This document shows, in pieces, positions 6,217-11,915 of a stretch of 15,667 nucleotides of DNA. Origin of the DNA: Chthonomonas sp. UBA1950 (lineage in GTDB: Bacteria > Armatimonadota > Fimbriimonadia > Fimbriimonadales > Fimbriimonadaceae); assembly GCA_002336105.1 (NCBI GenBank), contig DDEQ01000007.1, positions 1-15,667 on the forward strand, given 5' to 3'. The notes beneath the pieces are model-generated. The model was not told the DNA's origin and did no database searches. It worked only from the letters and a program-made list of their open reading frames with translations. Both the position numbers and the translations under genes were made by a program. How positions within the stretch are numbered: position 1 is the first letter of the stretch; each line of letters opens with the position of its first letter.

Positions 6217-7734
6217 GAAGACTCGCTGAATTCTAATTCGAACGAATTGCGCCTGAGGCTGAGTGGCTGCTCCACCGAAGCCCGGTCCGCCGAATCCGCC
6301 CTGTCCTGGTCGGCCTGCGCCTGGGAATCCGGCTCCCGGGAACCCTCCAGCGGGAGCTCCAGCACCTGGTGCACCAGCTCCAGGGAAGCCACCCCCTCGT
6401 CGTCCACCTCTTTGATTAAGTGGAGTAGATGGTTCGGATCTTGAAATGTCAACTAAAGGCTGATGAGACTTCTCGTTTCCAGCAGTTGCACCGCCACCAG
6501 CAGCACCTGGGCGACCGGCACCAGGATATCCTGCGCCCGGGAATCCGCCGCTTGGTCCACCAGGGGCGCCTCCTCCAAATCCGAGACCACCGCCGTCGAC
6601 CTTAGTCTCTATAGTCTGGTCTCGAATCACCTTCAGGACCTGTTTAGTATCGAGTGCAAACCAAATCGTTTCTTTGAGGCTAACTTTCTCACCGGCTTGT
6701 GATGCGCCGCCTTTAAGATCCTTCTTGTCTTGGTCGCTCAGTTCAGCAACGGCGATTGAGTTCTCAATCTTTGCGCAAGGATGTCCCATTTCCCACTCGA
6801 CACCGATAAACTCGCCGCGAGCGTCAAACGACTTTACAAGCGAAGTCTGCTCAAAAACCTTCTCTAGGTCGAGTTTGCCATTTTGGAACTTAGCTGGCCA
6901 GCTGTCACCAGGTCGAATTGACTTGGTGGGAAGCATTGGCAAGGGAAACGCTGCGAACAAGTCTAGGAGGTTTGTGTCTCCAGTCGTTCCTGACAGTGGG
7001 AAGTAAGGCGGAACTGCACCGAAAATCTCTTTGCCTGTTGATGTGACGCGCATGTAGACGGGCGCCATATCGTAATCGTTGTACTTCTTAACGCCTTCTT
7101 GTGCGTTAATGGTCAAGTAGGCATAATCTTTGCCCTTCGTTGGAAGCGCTTGCATGCGAATAAGACCGCTGCCATCACCGTACGCATTGTCAACTGCGTA
7201 AAGAAGCCGAACCTTTTCCTCATCGAGAGGAAGTTCTGCCGCCTTGCCTCCCTTCTTGTTCTCTGATTCAGAGATAGTGTCCATGGTGACCTTTTGGGTC
7301 ATGCCGTAGATCCACTGTTTTCCTGAGTAGAAACCGTATCGAAGTTTGATACCTGAGTTTGGAACGTTGATATTGGCTTTGTTGGCGACTTTGATGTCGA
7401 CGGAAGATCGTTCGACGATTCGAGGCTGATCTTTATAATCTACATAGAGAACGACTTCAAGCTTGTGAGTACCGTCCTCGATGCTTCGACCCTTGGTGTC
7501 GATAATATATTCGTAGTACTTGCCTTTCAGTGTAGGCATCGTTGCTTCGATGAATTTGCCATCGAGGAAAATACCGATATAACCTGCATCCGGAATGCAT
7601 CCTTTTGGTAGAAGGACCTTAACACCTTCTCGCACCTTTGAGTCGTTTGCTGGGCGCACAATCGTAAACGGCGCTTGAGCAAACACGGCTCCAGCAACTA
7701 ATAGCAGCGTTAATGTACCAAGGGATCGCTTCAT
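6202..7734 (-). CDS. Secreted protein with Ig-like N-terminus and Gly/Pro-rich FPGAG-type repeats
   Basis: A 510-residue protein of unknown function. The start ATG (7732-7734) is supported by GGAGA eight bases upstream and by the signal peptide MKRSLGTLTLLLVAGAVFAQ. This is a Sec-type signal, without twin arginine, so it is not a Tat substrate despite adjacency to tatC. Residues 21-118 resemble a bacterial Ig-like beta-sandwich (FTIVRPANDSKVREG, IGIFLDGKF, DGTHKLEVVLYVD). Residues 120-380 form a further mixed domain with SIRPGDSWP (272-280). From about 381 to 489 the sequence is Gly/Pro/Ala-rich, with at least six PGAG units in two clusters separated by a charged spacer (420-446). It ends in an ordered strand-like tail, AQFVRIRIQRVFTLEQ. 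Two cysteines (46 and 320) could form a disulfide. Probably periplasmic or cell-surface. Confidence 0.85.
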   Translation of the reverse strand: MKRSLGTLTLLLVAGAVFAQAPFTIVRPANDSKVREGVKVLLPKGCIPDAGYIGIFLDGKFIEATMPTLKGKYYEYIIDTKGRSIEDGTHKLEVVLYVDYKDQPRIVERSSVDIKVANKANINVPNSGIKLRYGFYSGKQWIYGMTQKVTMDTISESENKKGGKAAELPLDEEKVRLLYAVDNAYGDGSGLIRMQALPTKGKDYAYLTINAQEGVKKYNDYDMAPVYMRVTSTGKEIFGAVPPYFPLSGTTGDTNLLDLFAAFPLPMLPTKSIRPGDSWPAKFQNGKLDLEKVFEQTSLVKSFDARGEFIGVEWEMGHPCAKIENSIAVAELSDQDKKDLKGGASQAGEKVSLKETIWFALDTKQVLKVIRDQTIETKVDGGGLGFGGGAPGGPSGGFPGAGYPGAGRPGAAGGGATAGNEKSHQPLVDISRSEPSTPLNQRGGRRGGGFPGAGAPGAGAPAGGFPGAGFPGAGRPGQGGFGGPGFGGAATQPQAQFVRIRIQRVFTLEQ

Positions 7735-7745
7735 ACAAGTTCTCC

Positions 7746-7780
7746 AGTCCGAGCGGTGAAGCCAATACACCACTCGGACT
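7746..7780 (-). promoter_or_regulatory. 13-bp hairpin abutting the ribosome-binding site of the secreted-protein gene
   Basis: The minus-strand transcript pairs AGTCCGAGTGGTG with CACCGCTCGGACT around a 9-base loop. The only irregular pair is U-G in this strand, whereas the plus-strand RNA would have an A-C mismatch. The hairpin ends one base before GGAGA (7741-7745). It could control translation, stabilise the 5' end, or end transcripts from the upstream Hsp20 gene, though it lacks a U-run. Confidence 0.55.
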
Positions 7781-7792
7781 CTGTAGGCATTA

Positions 7793-7818
7793 TGACGTGA
7801 TGAGTTGCCAGAACGTCA
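7793..7818 (-). repeat. Short inverted repeat after the Hsp20 gene
   Basis: TGACGT (7793-7798) and ACGTCA (7813-7818) form a 6-bp stem with a 14-base loop, seven bases past the Hsp20 stop. It is weak alone. Together with the larger hairpin at 7746-7780 it could reduce read-through. Confidence 0.25.
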
Positions 7819-7824
7819 CACACC

Positions 7825-8313
7825 TTATGCGGTTGTATCGTTAGTTTTCTCAGGTTCTTGTAATGAAGCGTTCGAATTGGCTGTATTTGCCACCGAAATG
7901 CGGATCGGTTGAGGTTTGATTTCTGCTTGTCTAGGGATGGCTATCGATACGATTCCGTTGTTGAAATCTGCCGTGATGCGATCTGCATCAACGTTATCGG
8001 GCAACCGAATAGAACGGGTGAACGATCCGGTTGTGATCTCACGGCGGTACACCTTCTCATTCTCTCGAACATCCTGACTGCGCGTCTCTCCCTTAATCGT
8101 AAGGACGCCTTTATCTACCACCACCTCAAGATCTTCAGGATTCACGCCGGGAACGGCAGCACGCACATTCAGCGAGTTCTCAAACTCAGAAATATCGATT
8201 GGAAGCCAATTGTTCGATGGGGCTGGAGTCGAACTGCCGAATAGCTGCTCGAAGATCTCATCCATGGCTCTGAATTCACGGGTCGGGTTCAAGTTTACAA
8301 GTGTTCTCATCAT
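7825..8313 (-). CDS. Small heat-shock protein, Hsp20/alpha-crystallin family
   Basis: A 162-residue ATP-independent holdase chaperone that binds unfolding proteins in the cytoplasm. The alpha-crystallin domain spans about 37-128: NSLNVRAAVPGVNPEDLEV, VLTIKGE, YRREITTGSFTRSIRLP and FNNGIVSIAIPR, the family's A-x-x-x-N-G-V-L-like strand. The C-terminal tail has the oligomer-forming I-x-I motif as IRI (137-139). The start at 8311-8313 is chosen because GGAG (8320-8323) lies six bases upstream. An earlier in-frame ATG (8323-8325) would overlap that ribosome-binding site. A hairpin covers part of the site, suggesting temperature control. Length is normal. Confidence 0.95.
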   Translation of the reverse strand: MMRTLVNLNPTREFRAMDEIFEQLFGSSTPAPSNNWLPIDISEFENSLNVRAAVPGVNPEDLEVVVDKGVLTIKGETRSQDVRENEKVYRREITTGSFTRSIRLPDNVDADRITADFNNGIVSIAIPRQAEIKPQPIRISVANTANSNASLQEPEKTNDTTA

Positions 8314-8321
8314 ATCTTTCT

Positions 8322-8336
8322 CCATCAGCCTGATGG
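8322..8336 (-). promoter_or_regulatory. Hairpin masking the Hsp20 ribosome-binding site, possible RNA thermometer
   Basis: In the transcript CCATCA-GGC-TGATGG forms a 6-bp stem with a 3-base loop. The last GG of the right arm (8322-8323) is the start of the GGAG ribosome-binding site. Many Hsp20 genes carry heat-melting RNA hairpins at this place. This stem is short and not a match to the classic ROSE or fourU types, so the role is inferred from position. Confidence 0.45.
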
Positions 8337-8343
8337 CCTTACG

Positions 8344-8372
8344 TGAATATTATATGAGTCTTAAGATGTCAA
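8344..8372 (-). promoter_or_regulatory. Candidate Hsp20 promoter
   Basis: A perfect TTGACA -35 box lies at 8367-8372 on the minus strand. With 17-base spacing the -10 would be TATTCA (8344-8349). A perfect TATAAT (8349-8354) also exists, but only 12 bases from the -35. No CIRCE element (HrcA site) was seen. Confidence 0.4.
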
Positions 8373-8444
8373 GTGTAGTGATAATGTGTAGCTAAGGAAG
8401 AAAATGACGTTTTTTGGGGCCAAGGTCCTAACTGTTGAGGATTC

Positions 8445-8837
8445 TTAAGCTGTCGGTTCGCTATCCGACGCTGTTGTTTTAAGGCAAGCCATGAAGACTG
8501 TAAGCGAAATGCCGATTAGTATGAGTAACCCGATCACCCAATAAGCCTTGCCTCTTGAGTAAACGATGTACGAAGAAGCGAACAGGCTCACCCAGAGCAT
8601 GGTGATCGCTATTCGCTTGGTTTTGAGTGTCATCGAGCGATCTCGATCCCAATCTCGAAGCGCGGGGCCGGCGATAGACTTGTTTAGAAGCCAATCCTCG
8701 AACTTCGGGCTACTTCGTTTGAAAGCCCATAGTGCGATGAGAAAGAAAACCGTGCTGGGCATTAAGGGCGTGACTGCGCCGATATAACCTAGTCCGACGC
8801 AGGCGATACCGATAATAAAGAATACTGACCTTGGCAT
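8445..8837 (-). CDS. DUF454 (YbaN-like) inner-membrane protein
   Basis: A 130-residue protein of the DUF454 family, whose function is unknown. The diagnostic pattern is GLGYIGAVTPLMPSTVFFLIALWAFKRSSP, read in two parts here: GLGYIGAVTPLMPSTVFF (16-33) and LWAFKRSSPKFEDWLLN (36-52), followed by GPALRDWDRDRSMTLKTKR. About four membrane helices are expected, two before and two after a basic cytoplasmic loop. The start MPRSVFF (8835-8837) is chosen by family pattern. The frame is open upstream to an ATG at 8921, but those extra residues are not family-like. No ribosome-binding site is visible. It is divergent from the HD-domain gene. Confidence 0.85.
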   Translation of the reverse strand: MPRSVFFIIGIACVGLGYIGAVTPLMPSTVFFLIALWAFKRSSPKFEDWLLNKSIAGPALRDWDRDRSMTLKTKRIAITMLWVSLFASSYIVYSRGKAYWVIGLLILIGISLTVFMACLKTTASDSEPTA

Positions 8838-8935
8838 TTTGGGCTTAGAAGTCACGAGGATTAAGCAGTTTGAGGCAGCTTCGGCGTTGGTGCCTTGTCG
8901 GAGACGATGATCATTCTGCAAGCGTAACGAAATAA

Positions 8936-9628
8936 ATGACGGTTAACACAATGATATCTGAACCAAGATTGGTGACTTTCAAAGAAGTGAAAGCTAATCC
9001 AAAGGTTCGTAAGTTTATTGACGGCGCAAATGAAGTTATGCGCGCGATGGGCTATACGGAGCATGGACATCGTCACGTAGGGGTTGTCTCCTCCATCACC
9101 CGTTACATCTTGGAGCAGACCGATCATGACAGCCGATTGGTTGAACTCGGGCAGATCGCAGGCTACTTACACGATATTGGAAACGTGATTTCTCGAACCA
9201 ATCATCCCCACCATGGCGGGGCGATTGCTTTCACGATTCTCAATGAAATGGGAATGGATGCCTCTGAGATCGCTCCCATTCTCGGGGCTATCGGCAACCA
9301 TGAAGAGTTGAGCGGACTGCCAGTATCGCCAATGTCCGCAGCGTTGATTATCGCTGACAAGAGCGATGTGCACTACAGTAGGGTTCAAAACCCAGATAAA
9401 GACACTTTTGACATTCACGATCGAGTGAACTTCGCTGTTCAAAAAAGCTGGGTGAATGTCAAGAAAGAAGAGAAGTGCATCGAATTAGACCTCGAAATAG
9501 ACACGACACATGCCAGCGTAATGGAGTATTTCGAAATCTTTCTGAGCCGCATGGTCATGTGCCGTCGTTCGGCAGAACTGCTCGGATATAGATTCGCCCT
9601 CAATGCTAACGGCACTTATCTTGAATAA
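8936..9628 (+). CDS. HD-domain metal-dependent phosphohydrolase
   Basis: A 230-residue soluble protein. The HD superfamily signature is visible: histidines in EHGHRHVGVV (42-51), the HD pair in GYLHDIGN (76-83), histidines in NHPHHGGA (89-96) and NHEE (121-124), and the distal aspartate in ADKSD (140-144). Such enzymes hydrolyse phosphoesters of nucleotides or cyclic or signalling nucleotides; the substrate is not predictable. ATG at 8936 is used, with a second ATG 15 bases later possible; neither has a clear Shine-Dalgarno sequence. The gene stands alone, divergent from DUF454 and followed by a hairpin at 9652-9680. Confidence 0.85.
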   Translation: MTVNTMISEPRLVTFKEVKANPKVRKFIDGANEVMRAMGYTEHGHRHVGVVSSITRYILEQTDHDSRLVELGQIAGYLHDIGNVISRTNHPHHGGAIAFTILNEMGMDASEIAPILGAIGNHEELSGLPVSPMSAALIIADKSDVHYSRVQNPDKDTFDIHDRVNFAVQKSWVNVKKEEKCIELDLEIDTTHASVMEYFEIFLSRMVMCRRSAELLGYRFALNANGTYLE

Positions 9629-9651
9629 TCAACGATTTGCGAATATAGTGC

Positions 9652-9680
9652 GAAAACGTACATGATATGTACTAGTTTTC
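9652..9680 (+). terminator. Probable terminator hairpin after the HD-domain gene
   Basis: GAAAAC-GTACAT pairs with ATGTAC-TA-GTTTTC: 12 bp with a 2-base bulge and a GAT loop, 24 bases past the stop. The T-rich right arm (GTTTTC) gives an intrinsic-terminator look, although the stem is A/T-rich and the T-run is part of it. Confidence 0.5.
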
Positions 9681-9756
9681 TGGGTGATCTGGTTAAAACC
9701 CCGTAAGATTCGCTGTCATAGCGCTTTCGTGCCGGGCGTACAGTTGTTTTTAGACC

Positions 9757-10050
9757 ATGAATGCTTTGCATCTTGTTGCGACCCTGGCAAGTACCCCGAC
9801 GGATTCGATGATCCAAGGAGAGAGGTATTTCGTCGCCGAGGTGTTCGTACGTCCTCCCTCTGAGGAAGCGCCACCGTTGTTGCCTGATCGATTACGATTG
9901 GTAACGAGAGCAGGATCCACATCGGGAACACACTTTGCGGCAACGGCTCAGGGGGATGTCATTGCCGTATCCGGATCAATACGTCGTTCTCCGGACTCGC
10001 GGGATTGGGAAGTGCTCCTTACCCAGGTCGAAAAGTTAGGCCGGGTATAG
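9757..10050 (+). CDS. Very short SSB-like OB-fold protein
   Basis: A 97-residue protein with the pattern of single-stranded DNA-binding proteins: an N-terminal strand with NALHLVATLASTPT (2-15, compare N-x-V-x-L-x-G-x-L-x-x-x-P), a second strand ERYFVAEVFVRPP (22-34), RLRLVTRAG (45-53), and the Gly-Asp turn QGDVIAVSGSIRRS (65-78) that matches K-G-D-x-V-x-V-x-G-x-L. It then has one more strand, WEVLLTQVEKLGRV, and stops. Ordinary SSB has about 150-180 residues with an acidic C-terminal tail that recruits partners; that tail is missing here. It is probably an accessory SSB or PriB-like OB protein rather than the main SSB. Its stop is 2 bases before a 15-bp hairpin shared with the convergent gene. 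Confidence 0.55.
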   Translation: MNALHLVATLASTPTDSMIQGERYFVAEVFVRPPSEEAPPLLPDRLRLVTRAGSTSGTHFAATAQGDVIAVSGSIRRSPDSRDWEVLLTQVEKLGRV

Positions 10051-10052
10051 AA

Positions 10053-10085
10053 CTACGTTACGCTCTCAACGAGAGCGTAACGTAG
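10053..10085. terminator. 15-bp perfect hairpin between convergent genes
   Basis: CTACGTTACGCTCTC (10053-10067) and GAGAGCGTAACGTAG (10071-10085) are perfect inverted copies around AAC. The outermost triplet is the TAG stop of the minus-strand methyltransferase, so its last codons form one arm. The plus-strand gene stops two bases before it. It is a natural bidirectional transcript end but lacks a T-run on either side. Confidence 0.6.
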
Positions 10086-11153
10086 ACTCGGCCCCACATT
10101 CCAAACTAGAAGCGAGACTGGTTTGCCACTGGCGGTGAACTTTCTGCGAAGAGTATCGCCATTAACCCCGGAGCCTCGTTGCTTTACTTCAAAAACCGCA
10201 ACGTTAAGGTCTCTGAGTGCTTTTTTAGTTGTCTTCTCATCAGCCTTGCCGGAGTAAAGCACTCGGTAAGGTCTGATCCACGGTGATTCCGGTATTTCAT
10301 CTCCAGTGAGATAGCCGTTGGATGTACCCAACCCTTTATGTCCAAGATTCCCCAAGGCATGGGCGCGAACAGCTGCTGGGTCAGAGTCAAAAACGTAAGT
10401 CCCTGGCCACTCCTGGGTTTCTATCGGAGCTGTTCGTGGGAGCGTTTGGTTGGTTTCCAGATGAAGAGCAAACACACCAGCCTGAACGTTACGCCCTCCC
10501 ATCAGAAGTGCTTCTCGGCATTCCCCTCCATATGAAACGAACTCGATTCTTGGTGCGAGTTCTAACAAGAGGGTGTCCGAAAGCAACGGGGTTAGCTTCA
10601 TCACCCACAGGGCTTTGTTTGCAAACTGCTCTACTAATTTGGCGGGATGAGGTGAAAAATCATCGACAGATAACGTTCGGCGTCCCTCGACACGTCGGGC
10701 TGGGTCGGCGAAAACATAGTCAAATTCAGTGACGGCGGTGGTTGAATCTCCTTCAACCAAGGTTGCTTTAACCTCATGAACATCGAGATTGTGGCGGGCG
10801 ATTTGCAAACGGTCGCTTGATAGGTCGTAACCGGTGCACTGGTGGTCCCTCGACAGAGCAATCAAATCAGCACCAATACCGCAAGTCATATCGAGCACTT
10901 TGACTTCAGGCGGAAAAAGAGAGGCGTGGTATTGAGCAATCGCTTCATGGGTGGCTTGTTCGAGCGCTTCGCGAACAAAGAACATTTCGCCAGCTCGTGC
11001 AAATTTCGCTTGTGCCCGACGACGAAGATCGAGTTGATCGATTGCCCAGCGAACAGGCTCTTCTCCGAACTCCTTTTCGAGACGTTTACGGTCTTTTATC
11101 GCGTTGGCAGATGCCTCAATAGCCTTGATGGCGGTTAGGTTCTGCTCGTTCAC
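10053..11153 (-). CDS. Class I SAM-dependent methyltransferase with THUMP-like C-terminal domain
   Basis: A 366-residue protein. The N-terminal helical part contains KFARAGEMFFVREALEQAT (50-68), a hallmark of this family. The Rossmann domain has SAM motif I VLDMTCGIGADL (87-98) and GYDLSSDRLQIARHN (108-122), and motif IV DYVFADPARR (145-154), where DPAR replaces the DPPY of DNA enzymes. The C-terminal end, VKQRGSGVNGDTLRRKF (323-339), matches the THUMP-like domain, suggesting a structured RNA substrate. Family function is not established; RNA modification is the likely role. A GTG at 11151-11153 is the start: TAA lies 12 bases upstream and the next ATG would remove the N-terminal motif. No Shine-Dalgarno sequence is visible. 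Confidence 0.85.
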   Translation of the reverse strand: MNEQNLTAIKAIEASANAIKDRKRLEKEFGEEPVRWAIDQLDLRRRAQAKFARAGEMFFVREALEQATHEAIAQYHASLFPPEVKVLDMTCGIGADLIALSRDHQCTGYDLSSDRLQIARHNLDVHEVKATLVEGDSTTAVTEFDYVFADPARRVEGRRTLSVDDFSPHPAKLVEQFANKALWVMKLTPLLSDTLLLELAPRIEFVSYGGECREALLMGGRNVQAGVFALHLETNQTLPRTAPIETQEWPGTYVFDSDPAAVRAHALGNLGHKGLGTSNGYLTGDEIPESPWIRPYRVLYSGKADEKTTKKALRDLNVAVFEVKQRGSGVNGDTLRRKFTASGKPVSLLVWNVGPSLRYALVESVT

Positions 11154-11237
11154 AAGAGAAGATTACCAATTGCTTGCATAGATGCTAGGAATTTGTGAAG
11201 TTAGGTTTTTCGGCACAGGTTCTGCACGTCTAGTAGC

Positions 11238-11915
11238 ATGCTTATTCGAAAATCCAGTGTCGCGATCGCAGCACTCCTTTCGCTCGGTGCAGTCAGTCAA
11301 GCCACGACTTTCCATCTTGACTCCGCTCAGCAAACCATGAACGTTAACATTCGATATAACGGACCAGAAACTGCCTCCGCTGGAATAATGAATGGCTCGA
11401 TCAAGACCGCAACGAACACGGTGAACCCCGTCCGAGTGCTTTGTTACGACTTGCGAGATCACGTTAGCTTTGGCGACTCATATGAAGTCGTTGAGCGCTC
11501 AACGCCAACTTTCCCGAACATGACCTCCAACCAGGCAAAGCATGTTGCTCAGTTAGTCAACAAATATGTTCCAAGTTTGACCAGTTCGGTCAGCGACTAT
11601 GTTTATAAGTCAGCTGCTCTACAGGTTGCGATCTGGGAGATCGTTACAGACACCCACACCAGCTTGATCTCAGGAAACTTTGCCCTTGGAACCGGCAACT
11701 CAGCAAAGGTTCGAGAGTATGCAGACGCGTATCTAGCTGATAACAACTTTAACAACATCCCAACGGTGGCAAGGTGGTACGAAGCCACTTCTCACTCAAA
11801 GCATGGCAATGTGTATTCGAACCAGAACATGGTCGCTCCAGTTCCTGAGCCAGCATCTATCGCTGTTCTCAGTGTCGGCATCGCCGGCCTCATTCGAAAG
11901 CGACGCAATCGCTAA
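11238..11915 (+). CDS. PEP-CTERM surface protein with thioester-domain signature
   Basis: A 225-residue exported protein. The signal peptide is MLIRKSSVAIAALLSLGAVSQA, with cleavage about residue 22. The C-terminal sorting signal is complete: VPEPAS (202-207), a hydrophobic segment IAVLSVGIAGLI (208-219) and the basic tail RKRRNR. An exosortase of the EpsH/Xrt type should cut at PEP and link or release the protein at the envelope, usually with exopolysaccharide. The middle has LCYD (68-71) and LQVAIW (128-133). These match the [YFL]CY and hydrophobic-Q-x-x-hydrophobic-W motifs of class I thioester domains, in which Cys69 and Gln129 would form an internal thioester. Cys69 is the only cysteine of the protein. 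The 3' end overlaps the convergent gene by 26 bases. Confidence 0.85.
   Translation: MLIRKSSVAIAALLSLGAVSQATTFHLDSAQQTMNVNIRYNGPETASAGIMNGSIKTATNTVNPVRVLCYDLRDHVSFGDSYEVVERSTPTFPNMTSNQAKHVAQLVNKYVPSLTSSVSDYVYKSAALQVAIWEIVTDTHTSLISGNFALGTGNSAKVREYADAYLADNNFNNIPTVARWYEATSHSKHGNVYSNQNMVAPVPEPASIAVLSVGIAGLIRKRRNR

Noticed and set aside
6202..7734. Tat substrate assignment for the secreted protein next to tatC
   Set aside because: Its signal peptide MKRSLGTLTLLLVAGAVFAQ has no twin arginine.
8838..8921. Longer start for the DUF454 protein at 8921
   Set aside because: The 28 extra residues do not fit the family, which begins near the first membrane helix; no ribosome-binding site supports it.
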